DNA of 64,000 bases, taken from assembly GCF_029081005.1 (NCBI RefSeq), contig NZ_JAJQTQ010000012.1, forward strand, positions 57,909 to 121,908. Direction: 5' to 3'. The position numbers were made by a program, and so were the translations under genes. The notes under the pieces are model-generated. The model searched no databases. It had not been told where the DNA came from and was given only the letters and a program-made list of their open reading frames with translations. This stretch comes from Halomonas elongata. Lineage in GTDB: Bacteria; Pseudomonadota; Gammaproteobacteria; Pseudomonadales; Halomonadaceae. Positions 37,801-46,180 of the stretch are shown here, piece after piece; the first letter of the stretch is position 1; each line of letters begins with the position of its first letter.

Positions 37801-38790
37801 GGTGGCTCCGGGCAGCCAGAACCCACCGAGGTGGTGGCACTGCTGCTCGAGCCAGCGCATCAGCTCGATCTGCAACGCCAGACAGGCACGCGCTTCGGCC
37901 CGAGAGGACAGTTCCACCTCGAGTCGTAGCCGAATGGCCATCACCGATAGCTGACGCTGCTCGATCTCGTCCTCGCGAAGCGGCAGGCTGTCAGCGGCCA
38001 GGGTACGAGAAAAGGCACCACTCGGGCCGCCGCTCGGATCCGGCGTCCCGTCGGACCAGTAGCGCGCCAGTTGCAGGAAGGCGGGATCGGGCTGCTGGCC
38101 GGTCAGCGCCAGCAGCTGCAGATAGGCATTGTACTGCTCGTGGGCGGCGGCCAGCTGTCCATGCTCGGCCAGTTGACGCACGAGCCGCTCATGAAAGGGA
38201 CCATAGCCGGAGAAACGACTGACCAGGGACTGCAGCACTTCATCGGGCAAGGGATCATGCTGCTCCAGCACGGCTTCGGCGAAGCGGATCACCCGCTGGC
38301 GCCACTCGTTGCGCACCTGCACCAGCCAACGCTGGAATTCGGAACAACTGGCCAGTTGCAGTTCCTCGACCAGATCGCCCTGGTAGTATGCCAACGCCTC
38401 TTCCAGGGTATCGACACTGGCCGGCCCGTCGAGCAGGGCCTGCAATTCATGAAGATCGAAGCACCAGCTGTCCGGCAGTCGAAAGGCAATGGTCTGACGC
38501 GAAACGATCAGGACGCGCTCGGCATCTTCGCCCAGCGACTGGCGCAGACAGTGCAGGGCATGACGCAGGTTGGTACGTCCCGACGACAATCCTTGATCCG
38601 GCCAGAGCAGCTCGGCCAGGGTCGCCCTGTTCACGGGCTGGTCGTGCAGCAACAGGTAAACCAGCAGCGCCTTGACCTTGTCATAGCTGAAGTGGGTCAA
38701 GGCATCATCGCCCAGGGTCAGCGAGAAATGACCGAATAGGGCCAGGCGATCCTGCTCGTCATGAGTAACGACGTCGGAAGCATCCCGCAT
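34885..38790 (-). CDS. Large multidomain regulator: OmpR-like wHTH, BTAD, cyclase-like, AAA ATPase, TPR
   Basis: A 1301-residue protein. Residues 1-110 form a winged helix of the SARP/AfsR type (LFGHFSLTLGD, LLWPDQGLSSGRTNLRHALHCLR). Residues about 115-245 look like a bacterial transcriptional activation domain (BTAD). Residues about 280-455 resemble a degenerate class III nucleotide cyclase fold (FSAGLNSGRVVY, PLGQVTQGSLALMDAAKGSELVISQ), lacking the metal aspartates. An AAA/NB-ARC-like ATPase follows, with GREAAL near 475, Walker A GPSGLGKSA at 501-509 and Walker B with DD at 626-627. The rest is TPR-like helical repeats. Ligand and target genes are unknown; it is a large single-gene signal-integrating activator. 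Confidence 0.85.
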   Translation of the reverse strand: MRDASDVVTHDEQDRLALFGHFSLTLGDDALTHFSYDKVKALLVYLLLHDQPVNRATLAELLWPDQGLSSGRTNLRHALHCLRQSLGEDAERVLIVSRQTIAFRLPDSWCFDLHELQALLDGPASVDTLEEALAYYQGDLVEELQLASCSEFQRWLVQVRNEWRQRVIRFAEAVLEQHDPLPDEVLQSLVSRFSGYGPFHERLVRQLAEHGQLAAAHEQYNAYLQLLALTGQQPDPAFLQLARYWSDGTPDPSGGPSGAFSRTLAADSLPLREDEIEQRQLSVMAIRLRLEVELSSRAEARACLALQIELMRWLEQQCHHLGGFWLPGATGGLGLACFGTHGPAHQLAELVALYEHCRRVLPEECRRHWNGEGEPPRFEFSAGLNSGRVVYLPERHLVDPLGQVTQGSLALMDAAKGSELVISQEASQHMPPALDLQPRLSSRLVASDGRVRLRALVLGTNEGGREALPPSLVGREAALRTLRDALARAGIGLRQSVLVRGPSGLGKSALLVGFRQLEQSREAAICWQPTTRLSVQEPYGVARQLLRWHLDGDIDAEAFEGHLGGLMAEELGDDHRLLLKEALGVCEPRELAALAQSGEAVELVVALLHRLIGKMTASRTLVLMIDDLQWLDEPSFKVLAALQARLPINCPFLLVASHHGREALPARLDWDQQITLGRLDAMQSSRLLSQLARRYRLHLSPRLRGQIIERCDGVPLYLQEICRRVDMDRREGRSIQLDELPRGLLGLLASRIDQLDTDREVAHVAAVLGRRFRLDFLAECSGWEMPRLMSALEQMTRLEIIEPAEGETEGREYQFTHQLLQEAAYLSCPRDIRVNLHCQVVSLIEEHFPVWISRHPGDFATHLRRSGHYARGARYFELAAREALKVSANRTALKMADFGLASLRHVEGQVEREVSLLTVRGQAAFALEGHGSPTAHDSFVRARELLTCADDPPEDSEDLEQAFLVKWGLWVGCSQRNAHADAFMLASRLADLADRLEDPRYRRLADFARASCEYWAGRIQQAYEHLEEIDPLNSPMMIEWLPFSDHPQVAAACFQGWALCLRGDYRRAERQVESAIRLAEQFNHPGSLAMALMYAAALYRQVGHVHLATSRAERAYEITGSSDLHLWQVSSRSVLGWQRALAGDREGLTIIEGALEELAEVTGRDPHQRPALWYVDACVSMNELARAEDYLDQTLMIARERTTLFVPELAVQLARVRQRLGHPAEEVRTLAELALTQSRDDGNLHQELCALELWLTVVDPEDAGARDDFRRLLGEVSHSDAPVLVRWRTLLDRRLTHTVDA

Positions 38791-38824
38791 GTTGGGTCTG
38801 TCCTGCTAGGTGGCGGTAACGGCG

Positions 38825-39451
38825 TCAGGCCGGCACACCGCTGTGAAAACGAAAAGCCGTATCCGGCATGGTGATCAGTTCGGCCTCGCGCTCGACGAAA
38901 AAGGCAATACGCGCGTCGAGCGACTCCGGGGCGAGCCGCCGTGCCAGCATCAGGTAATCCTCATAGTGGCGCCCTTCCGACTTAACCAGACCGCGATAGA
39001 ACTTGGCAAGCTCCTCGTCCAGGAAAGGGATCAATCGGGCGAATCGCTCGCAGCTGCGTGCCTCGATGATGGCCCCCACGATCAGCACATCGATCAGTCT
39101 CTGCGGCTCGCCGCCGCGCACGTGGCGACGCAATCCCTCGGCGTAGCGGGCGGCGCCGATGGGCCGATAGACGATGCCCCGCCCTTCCATCAGCTTGACC
39201 ACCTGTTCGAAGTGCAGGAGCTCTTCCCGTGCCAGCCGGGCCATCTTGGTCAGCAGCTCGGCATCATCGACATAGCGGTACAACAGGCTCATCGCCGTGG
39301 AGGCCGCCTTCTTCTCGCACTGGGCATGATCGATGAGCAGCGTCTCGGGGTTGTCGAGCGCCCAGTCGACCCAACTGGCAGGCGTGGGACAGGCAAGAAA
39401 GTCCAGAATGGCGTCGGGCAGTCGGGGATCGTGTGTGACGGTGGCAGACAT
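38825..39451 (-). CDS. miaE: tRNA-(ms2io6A)-hydroxylase MiaE
   Basis: A 208-residue diiron monooxygenase that hydroxylates the isopentenyl group of ms2i6A at tRNA position 37. The ferritin-like helices carry the expected Glu/His ligands: HAQCEKKAASTAMSLLYRY, EELLHFEQV, EARSCERF and EGRHYEDY. The start at 39451 (MSATVTHDP) is chosen over the longer frame, which would overlap the next gene upstream. It lies just downstream of a DUF1289 gene on the same strand. Confidence 0.92.
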   Translation of the reverse strand: MSATVTHDPRLPDAILDFLACPTPASWVDWALDNPETLLIDHAQCEKKAASTAMSLLYRYVDDAELLTKMARLAREELLHFEQVVKLMEGRGIVYRPIGAARYAEGLRRHVRGGEPQRLIDVLIVGAIIEARSCERFARLIPFLDEELAKFYRGLVKSEGRHYEDYLMLARRLAPESLDARIAFFVEREAELITMPDTAFRFHSGVPA

Positions 39452-39485
39452 GAGGATTCCGATGGTGACTATGGGCCGATGATGG

Positions 39486-39932
39486 CTATTGAAGAGAGGT
39501 CGCATCGACGGACCGCCGCCGCGCCTCGGCGGCGGTCATCAATTCGCTGGCGATCCGTTCATGCAGTGCCGCCGCATCGCGCGGTTCATTTTCATTGGGC
39601 AGCAGGCCGTAACGCGACAGGTCGCGGATGCGCCCGCGTCCAACCCGCAGCAGCTCCACCGCCCGGGATAGCGCCGGCTGATCCTCGCGAAAGCGGATAC
39701 CATGGCGTTCCAGTTGCGCCTGCAACGCCTCGGCATCCACTACACTGAGATGACGCCCGGCCACACTCGCCCGCAGCGCATCCAGTTCGTCCATCCGACG
39801 CCGACGTTCGGCGGCATCGAAACCGGGCCAATCGCGGATCTCGTCGTCGATGCGCTGACAACCCCGACAGACCCGGTCTCCCACGGTCGTCGAGCACAAC
39901 CCCACGCAGGGGGATACCACGCGTCCCGCCAT
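39486..39932 (-). CDS. DUF1289-domain protein
   Basis: A 148-residue protein whose N-terminus is a DUF1289 cysteine motif (SPCVGLCS-x5-VCRGCQR), probably a metal or Fe-S site. The C-terminal part is charged and helical with no recognisable domain. The start at 39932 (MAGRVVSPC) follows GAGGGAGCG. It is the first gene of the miaE unit and diverges from acnB across 269 bp. Confidence 0.85.
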   Translation of the reverse strand: MAGRVVSPCVGLCSTTVGDRVCRGCQRIDDEIRDWPGFDAAERRRRMDELDALRASVAGRHLSVVDAEALQAQLERHGIRFREDQPALSRAVELLRVGRGRIRDLSRYGLLPNENEPRDAAALHERIASELMTAAEARRRSVDATSLQ

Positions 39933-40047
39933 CGAACGCTCCCTCTCGGTCGATTCGGCGACATGGTAACGCGACACCGCCGTCCTGGCACCCCGATGAT
40001 CCGAAGAACCAAGCCGACCGGCACGGAACCGGAGACCAAAGTTCAAA

Positions 40048-40063
40048 CCCCGTCATTACGGGG
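40048..40063. other. Small hairpin CCCCG-tcatta-CGGGG upstream of the acnB promoter
   Basis: A 5-bp GC stem with a 6-base loop sits directly before the acnB -35. It could be an operator or simply a chance dyad; nothing further can be said. Confidence 0.3.
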
Positions 40064-40067
40064 CTTC

Positions 40068-40096
40068 TTAACATTGTCGACAGTTTCTTTTAGAAT
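40068..40096 (+). promoter_or_regulatory. Sigma-70 type promoter for acnB
   Basis: TTAACA (40068-40073) and TAGAAT (40091-40096) are separated by exactly 17 bp, each one mismatch from consensus. Transcription would start near 40103, giving a leader of about 100 nt. Confidence 0.65.
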
Positions 40097-40201
40097 TGCG
40101 CCACCGATGACAGCGTTGTTTCACGTGCCGACGTCCCCCCGTCCCTGCCATGCGCCGACTGGGTCGAGACCTCGGTCACCACAACCAATGAGGGCCACCA
40201 C

Positions 40202-42805
40202 GTGCTTGAAGCCTATCGCCAACATGTCGAGGAGCGAGCCCAGGACGGCGTGCCGCCGAAGCCGCTGAACGCCGAGCAGACAGCTGCCCTGGTCGAATTG
40301 CTGAAGACACCGCCGGCCGGCGAAGAGGAATTCATCCTCGACCTGCTGACCAATCGCATTCCTCCCGGCGTCGACGAGGCCGCCTACGTCAAGGCCGCCT
40401 TCCTGACCGCCATCGCCAAGGGCGAGGCCGAATCACCGCTGGTCGACAAGACCCATGCCGTCAAGCTGCTGGGGACCATGCAAGGCGGCTACAACATCGT
40501 CTCGCTGGTCGAACTGCTCGATGACGAGACCCTGGCCGCCGAAGTCGGCGAGCAGCTCAAGCACACCCTGCTGATGTTCGACGCCTTCCATGATGTGGAA
40601 GAACGCGCCAAGGCCGGCAACGAGGTGGCCAAGGACATCATCCGCTCCTGGGCCGAGGCCGAATGGTTCCTCTCCAAGCCGGCCCTGGAAGACAAGATCA
40701 CCCTGACCGTCTTCAAGGTGCCCGGCGAGACCAACACCGACGACCTCTCACCGGCACCGGACGCCTGGTCACGCCCCGATATTCCGCTGCACGCCAATGC
40801 CATGCTCAAGAACGAGCGTGATGGCATCGAGCCGGTGGCGCCCGGCACCACCGGGCCGCTCAAGCAGATCGAGGACGTCCGTGCCAAGGGCCATCCGGTC
40901 GCCTACGTGGGCGATGTGGTCGGTACCGGCTCCTCGCGCAAGTCCGCCACCAACTCCGTGCTGTGGTTCTTCGGCGACGACATTCCCAATGTGCCGAACA
41001 AGCGTGCCGGCGGCTTCTGCTTCGGCGGCAAGATTGCCCCGATCTTCTTCAACACCATGGAAGACTCCGGCGCCCTGCCCGTCGAGATGGATGTCGAGAA
41101 GCTCGAGATGGGCGACGTCATCGACGTCTACCCCTATGAAGGCAAGGTCTGCCGTCACGACACCGACGACGTCCTGACCACCTTCGAACTCAAGACCCAG
41201 TTGCTGCTCGACGAAGTGCGCGCCGGCGGCCGTATCCCGCTGATCATCGGTCGCGGCCTGACCGCCAAGGCCCGCGAATCCCTCGGGCTCGAGCCTTCCG
41301 ATGTCTTCCGTCTACCGGAGCAACCGGCTGCCAGCAACAGCGGCTACACCCTGGCCCAGAAGATGGTCGGCAAGGCCTGCGGCATGGAAGGCGTGCGTCC
41401 GGGCATGTACTGCGAGCCGAAGATGACCACCGTGGGCTCCCAGGACACCACCGGGCCGATGACGCGCGACGAGCTCAAGGACCTGGCCTGCCTGGGCTTC
41501 CAGGCCGACCTGGTGATGCAGTCGTTCTGCCACACCAGCGCCTATCCCAAGCCGGTCGACGTGGAGACCCACCACACCCTGCCCGACTTCATCATGAACC
41601 GCGGCGGCGTCTCGCTGCGCCCGGGTGACGGCATCATCCACTCCTGGCTGAACCGCATGCTGCTGCCCGACACCGTGGGCACCGGCGGCGATTCCCACAC
41701 CCGCTTCCCGATGGGCATCTCCTTCCCGGCCGGTTCCGGTCTGGTCGCCTTCGCCGCCGCCACGGGCGTGATGCCGCTGGACATGCCGGAATCGGTGCTG
41801 GTTCGCTTCAAGGGCAAGCGCCAGCAAGGCGTCACTCTTCGCGACCTGGTCCACGCCATCCCCTACTACGCCATCCAGAAGGGGCTGCTAACCGTCGAGA
41901 AGTCCGGCAAGAAGAATGCCTTCTCCGGTCGTATCCTGGAGATCGAGGGCCTCGAGGACCTCACCGTCGAGCAGGCCTTCGAGCTCTCGGACGCCTCCGC
42001 CGAGCGTAGTGCCGCCGGTTGCACCATCACGCTCTCCGAAGACAGCGTCAGCGAATACCTGAAGTCCAACATCACCCTGCTCAAGTGGATGATCGCCAAC
42101 GGCTACGGCGACAAGCGCACCATCGAGCGCCGCATCCTGGCCATGGAAGAGTGGCTGGAGAACCCGAGCCTGATGCGTGCCGACAAGGACGCCGAGTACG
42201 CCGAGGTCATCGAGATCGATCTCGACGAGCTCGACCAGCCGGTGCTGTGCGCGCCCAACGACCCCGACGACGCTCGCCTGCTTTCCGACGTGGCCGGCCA
42301 GTCCATCGACGAGGTCTTCATCGGCTCGTGCATGACCAACATCGGCCACTTCCGCGCCGCCGGCAAGCTGCTCGAGAAGCAGCCCGCCGGCAGCCTGAAG
42401 ACCAAGCTGTGGCTGGCACCGCCGACCAAGATGGACCAGCACCAGCTCACCGAGGAAGGCTACTACGGCATCTACGGTCGTGCCGGTGCCCGCATGGAAA
42501 TGCCCGGCTGCTCGCTGTGCATGGGCAACCAGGCCCGCGTCGCCGCCAAGAGCACCGTGGTCTCCACCTCCACGCGCAACTTCCCCAACCGCCTGGGCGA
42601 CGGCGCCGACGTCTTCCTGGCCTCCGCCGAGCTGGCGGCGGTATCAGCGGTGGAAGGCCGACTGCCCAGCGTCGACGAGTACCGTCGCTACATGAGCGAA
42701 TTCGACGCCATGGCAGGCGAGATCTATCGTTACATGAACTTCCATGAGATCGAGGAGTTCCAGAACGCCGCCTCGAACGTGATCCCGGTGGCTCAGGAAG
42801 CTTGA
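40202..42805 (+). CDS. acnB: Aconitate hydratase B
   Basis: An 867-residue TCA-cycle enzyme interconverting citrate and isocitrate, and also able to process 2-methylaconitate. It aligns along its length with E. coli AcnB (865): the N-terminal HEAT-like domain ([16 protein letters not shown]), the swivel domain ([16 protein letters not shown]), and the catalytic domain with the 4Fe-4S cysteines in [15 protein letters not shown] and [13 protein letters not shown]. It uses a GTG start at 40202; GAGGG lies upstream. A strong terminator follows. Confidence 0.97.
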   Translation: MLEAYRQHVEERAQDGVPPKPLNAEQTAALVELLKTPPAGEEEFILDLLTNRIPPGVDEAAYVKAAFLTAIAKGEAESPLVDKTHAVKLLGTMQGGYNIVSLVELLDDETLAAEVGEQLKHTLLMFDAFHDVEERAKAGNEVAKDIIRSWAEAEWFLSKPALEDKITLTVFKVPGETNTDDLSPAPDAWSRPDIPLHANAMLKNERDGIEPVAPGTTGPLKQIEDVRAKGHPVAYVGDVVGTGSSRKSATNSVLWFFGDDIPNVPNKRAGGFCFGGKIAPIFFNTMEDSGALPVEMDVEKLEMGDVIDVYPYEGKVCRHDTDDVLTTFELKTQLLLDEVRAGGRIPLIIGRGLTAKARESLGLEPSDVFRLPEQPAASNSGYTLAQKMVGKACGMEGVRPGMYCEPKMTTVGSQDTTGPMTRDELKDLACLGFQADLVMQSFCHTSAYPKPVDVETHHTLPDFIMNRGGVSLRPGDGIIHSWLNRMLLPDTVGTGGDSHTRFPMGISFPAGSGLVAFAAATGVMPLDMPESVLVRFKGKRQQGVTLRDLVHAIPYYAIQKGLLTVEKSGKKNAFSGRILEIEGLEDLTVEQAFELSDASAERSAAGCTITLSEDSVSEYLKSNITLLKWMIANGYGDKRTIERRILAMEEWLENPSLMRADKDAEYAEVIEIDLDELDQPVLCAPNDPDDARLLSDVAGQSIDEVFIGSCMTNIGHFRAAGKLLEKQPAGSLKTKLWLAPPTKMDQHQLTEEGYYGIYGRAGARMEMPGCSLCMGNQARVAAKSTVVSTSTRNFPNRLGDGADVFLASAELAAVSAVEGRLPSVDEYRRYMSEFDAMAGEIYRYMNFHEIEEFQNAASNVIPVAQEA

Positions 42806-42884
42806 TCGGATCACCTCTTTCGACTCCGATGCTCGCAACATCGAAGGCCCGCCGCCACGGCGGCGCGGCCGGAGCCGATGACCG

Positions 42885-42911
42885 AAGCGCCCCACGGGGC
42901 GCTTTTTTTAC
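42885..42911 (+). terminator. Rho-independent terminator of acnB
   Basis: AAGCGCCCC / GGGGCGCTT forms a 9-bp stem with an AC loop, followed by TTTTTTT (42903-42909). It is the cleanest intrinsic terminator in the window, about 80 bp after the acnB stop. Confidence 0.95.
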
Positions 42912-43031
42912 GCCTTGTCGAAAATGCCCGAACACGGACAGGACAATGCATATACCCACCAAGGGGGCATTTTCCTTGTCGCCGGCTATGGCATCATCGG
43001 GGCTTCACTCATCATGCGGAGGCCGTCCACC

Positions 43032-43517
43032 ATGACGACCATCATCACTCCCGACATCTGCGACGACTACCCGGACGTCGAGGTTCTCGAGCCAATGCTG
43101 ATCAACTTCGGGGGACTGGAGGCCTTCCACGGACCGGTGCGCACCGTCAAGTGCTTCGAGGACAATTCCCTGGTCAAGCAGGCCGTGGACGAGCCCGGTG
43201 ACGGCGCCGTGCTGGTGGTCGACGCCGGCGGCTCGACGCGCTGCGCGATGCTCGGCGACATGCTGGCCGAGAAAGCGGCGGGCAATGGCTGGGTCGGCGT
43301 GATCATGTACGGTTGCGTGCGTGACGTCGACGAACTGGCCGAGACCGAACTGGGCATCCAGGCCCTGGCCGCCCATCCGCGCAAGAGCGAAAAGCGTGGC
43401 GAGGGGCAACGGGATATTCCGGTCACCTTCGGTGGCGTCACCATCTCGCCCGGCCAATGGCTCTACGCCGACAACAACGGTGTGCTGATCGCCGAACGTC
43501 AACTGCCGATCACCTGA
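43032..43517 (+). CDS. rraA: Ribonuclease E activity regulator RraA
   Basis: A 161-residue RraA-family protein, known to form a trimeric ring that binds and inhibits RNase E. Signatures are [49 protein letters not shown] and [17 protein letters not shown]. The start at 43032 (MTTIITPD) is the conserved N-terminus. Some family members are aldolase-like, but this sequence fits the RraA branch. Confidence 0.92.
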   Translation: MTTIITPDICDDYPDVEVLEPMLINFGGLEAFHGPVRTVKCFEDNSLVKQAVDEPGDGAVLVVDAGGSTRCAMLGDMLAEKAAGNGWVGVIMYGCVRDVDELAETELGIQALAAHPRKSEKRGEGQRDIPVTFGGVTISPGQWLYADNNGVLIAERQLPIT

Positions 43518-43683
43518 TCCCGGGGTATCGCCGTTGAATCTCACGAGGGGCATCGGGGACAAGCCGGCGGATCACCTCGATCGAGGCACCAACGATGATA
43601 GCTCCGCGGCTGATTCGCCTAGGTTGCCAGTCCAATGAACGGAGTGTCAGGCTGAAGGACATGACGTTTCTTCGATCTGCGCC

Positions 43684-45555
43684 ATGCGATCCTTGATGCC
43701 GTTCAGCGGCGATGTGCTGCGCACGCTTCGCGACCACCTGCGCCCGCTCATTGCCTACCATCTCTTCTTCACCCTGCTCGCCTCCAGCCTGCTGCTGCCC
43801 GTGGCCGGCTGGACCCTGGCCTGGCTGCTCGGTCACCTCGGGCACCCATTGATCTCCAACGCCGGCCTGCTGGCGGCGCTGCTCACCCCCATGGGTCTCG
43901 GCTGGCTGTTGGCCACGATCGGCCTGACCTTCCTGGTGCTCTACCTGCAACAGGCCGGCATGACCCTGGTGGCGGTCCGCCCCCGGGACAACCACTACCG
44001 ACTGGCCTTCGACACCCTGGTGACCTGTACCCGACGCCTGCCGGCCCTGGCCGGACTCGTCGTGCTGCAAGTCGGCGCCCACCTGTTGCTCGCCTTGCCG
44101 GCCATCCTGGCGCTGGCAGGCCTGCACGGGCACTTCCTCGGCGGCCTGGACCCCTACTATGTGCAGCAGGTCAGACCGCCCGCCCTGTGGTGGTTCCTGG
44201 CCTCTGGCATGCCCATCGTGCTGATCTGGCTGGTGATCGGTGCCACCCTCTACGCCCGCTGGCACCTGGCACTGCCGATCCTGGTGCTCGAGAACATCGC
44301 CCCCCATCGCGCCCTGGGTCGCAGCGCCCGACTAACCCACGGCCAGGGACGGCATATCGTCGGTGCCATTCTGCTGCTGTTGGTGATGATACTTGTATCA
44401 CCCTTCGTCGCCACGGCACTCTTCGATGCCCTCTTTACCCCGCTGCTCGGCCAACTGCCGGAGCGCCAGGCCATCCTGTTGCCGGCCATGCTCGGCTATG
44501 TCGGCGCCTATGTGCTGATAACGCTGGCCATCACCTTTCTCGGCATCGCCCTCAACGCACTGCTGGCCACCTGCCTCTATCTGCGACTGGCCCATCGCGA
44601 ACCACGCCCGGCGCCTCGCCCTGCCACCAGCCACCCGGGTCGCCTGGCCTGGGCGGTCGAGATCGGCGTGGTGGTCTTCGCCCTGAGCCAGGCCTGGCTG
44701 ATCCTCAATCGCTTCGAGATACGCGAGGATGTCGAGATCATCGCCCATCGGGGCAGCTCGGCCCAGGCGCCGGAAAACACCATCGCGGCCATCGACCGGG
44801 CCTTGACCGACGGTGCCGACACGATCGAGATCGATGTACGGCTGACCAGAGACGGCAAGGTCGTATTGCATCATGATGCAAGCCTGTCGCGGCTGGCCGG
44901 CGACGATCGCCGCATCGATGAGCTGGACAGCAGCGCACTCGAGGCAATCGACGTGGGGAGTTGGTTCGGCGACCCCTTCGTGGGCGCCCGCATCGCCGGA
45001 CTCGACGAAGCCCTGAAGCGAGTCCGCGGGCGCGCCCATCTGATGATCGAGCTCAAGCCCTCTGCCGGCCGGGGATCGGAACTGATCGGCGCCGTGGAAC
45101 GGGTCCTGGAGGACGAGCGACAAGCGCGCCTGGCGTGTCGCCGCCAGGGAGTCCCGGCCCTCTGCGGCCCCGAGGATCCCTGGCAATCGATCAACATCGC
45201 CGCCTTGTCCTATGCCTTGCTGGACGAGGCCGAGCGCCGACTGCCCGAGGCTCGGACGACGCTGCTGGCACAATTGGTGATGCGCGGCACCCTGCCCCGT
45301 CGCGGCTTCGATGTCCTGGCCCTGCGCCACAATCGTATTTCCCTGGAGGAGGTGCGACGCGCACGCCACCATGGCTATCGCCTGCTGGCCTGGACCGTCA
45401 ACGATCCGGCCCGCATGTCGCGCCTGATCGACCTGGGAGTGGACGGCATCATCACCGACCGGCCGGATCGCCTGGCCCAACTGCTCGAGGAACGGGAGAA
45501 ACTGAGCGACGGCGCCTTGATGCTGGTCAAGTTGCGCAACTGGCTGCGCGATTGA
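43684..45555 (+). CDS. Membrane-bound glycerophosphodiester phosphodiesterase
   Basis: A 623-residue protein. Residues 1-340 are a polytopic membrane domain (about seven to eight segments, ending VEIGVVVFALSQAWLIL). The C-terminal GDPD domain starts at IIAHRGSSAQAPENTIAA (HRG at 355-357), with EIDVRLTRDGKVVLHHDASL and TVNDPARMSRLIDLGVDGIITDRPD. It hydrolyses glycerophosphodiesters to sn-glycerol 3-phosphate and an alcohol; the membrane domain resembles that of Gram-positive and proteobacterial GDPD fusions of unknown role. It converges on a small membrane protein gene. Confidence 0.9.
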   Translation: MRSLMPFSGDVLRTLRDHLRPLIAYHLFFTLLASSLLLPVAGWTLAWLLGHLGHPLISNAGLLAALLTPMGLGWLLATIGLTFLVLYLQQAGMTLVAVRPRDNHYRLAFDTLVTCTRRLPALAGLVVLQVGAHLLLALPAILALAGLHGHFLGGLDPYYVQQVRPPALWWFLASGMPIVLIWLVIGATLYARWHLALPILVLENIAPHRALGRSARLTHGQGRHIVGAILLLLVMILVSPFVATALFDALFTPLLGQLPERQAILLPAMLGYVGAYVLITLAITFLGIALNALLATCLYLRLAHREPRPAPRPATSHPGRLAWAVEIGVVVFALSQAWLILNRFEIREDVEIIAHRGSSAQAPENTIAAIDRALTDGADTIEIDVRLTRDGKVVLHHDASLSRLAGDDRRIDELDSSALEAIDVGSWFGDPFVGARIAGLDEALKRVRGRAHLMIELKPSAGRGSELIGAVERVLEDERQARLACRRQGVPALCGPEDPWQSINIAALSYALLDEAERRLPEARTTLLAQLVMRGTLPRRGFDVLALRHNRISLEEVRRARHHGYRLLAWTVNDPARMSRLIDLGVDGIITDRPDRLAQLLEEREKLSDGALMLVKLRNWLRD

Positions 45556-45565
45556 CGGTGGCAAC

Positions 45566-46057
45566 CTATCCGTGACGGTGACGGCAGCGCCAGCTCGCCA
45601 CCAGCCCCACGACCGCCACGCCGGCCAGCGCGATCGCGCCCCAGCCCAGGGCCTCGACGAGTCGATGATAGGCGGCAGGCGCCGTATGAGGACGCGCCCC
45701 CATGCCATACTCGGCCAGTCGGGTACCGCCATAGAGCAGCCCCGCCACCAGCGCCAGCGGCCACGCCGAGCCGAGCGGTGCCAGGGTCCGGGTCAGCCAC
45801 CAGGGGCCGGTATGCGGCGTTGCCTGTCGGGAGGTCGATCGGCGAGTCGTGGTCGACGGCTTCTCGTCTTTCTTCGCGGCCCGGGGCTGGGCCTTGGCAC
45901 GAGACTTGGTGGGGCGCTTCGCGCGAGCGGCATCGCGCCTCTCTCCCCACGGGCCGAAGAGCCGCCCGCCCAGCCAGCGCAATACCCGCCACAGGGGCCA
46001 GCCGATCAACACACAGAGTGACAGGGCCAGCCCCCCCATCACCAGAAAATACGTCAT
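45566..46057 (-). CDS. Small membrane protein of unknown function
   Basis: A 163-residue protein that I do not recognise. One membrane segment lies at the N-terminus (residues 3-25) and two near the C-terminus (GSAWPLALVAGLLYGG and LGWGAIALAGVAVVGLVAS). Between them is a basic, Ala/Lys/Arg-rich cytoplasmic stretch (residues 40-80). It sits between GDPD and ppsA; nothing suggests a partnership. Confidence 0.65.
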   Translation of the reverse strand: MTYFLVMGGLALSLCVLIGWPLWRVLRWLGGRLFGPWGERRDAARAKRPTKSRAKAQPRAAKKDEKPSTTTRRSTSRQATPHTGPWWLTRTLAPLGSAWPLALVAGLLYGGTRLAEYGMGARPHTAPAAYHRLVEALGWGAIALAGVAVVGLVASWRCRHRHG

Positions 46058-46128
46058 CGGGCGGATCCTTCATTACGATTGACGGGCAATGGTGCCAAAA
46101 AGCCGCGCCGATGTGGACGCCGAAATGC

Positions 46129-46155
46129 ATGACACCCGGACCGGCCGGGTGTCAT
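46129..46155 (-). terminator. Hairpin after ppsA
   Basis: ATGACACCCGG / CCGGGTGTCAT is a perfect 11-bp stem with a 5-base loop, 26 bp beyond the ppsA stop on the minus strand. The following bases (GCATTTCGG) have only a short T-run, so termination may be partial. Confidence 0.7.
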
Positions 46156-46180
46156 GAGAGGACAGAGGTGGGGAGGCGGA

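Noticed and set aside
35290..37929. 879-residue plus-strand ORF opposite the large regulator
   Set aside because: Composition typical of antisense GC-rich frames (Gln, Gly, His, Arg); the minus strand has Walker A/B and wHTH motifs.
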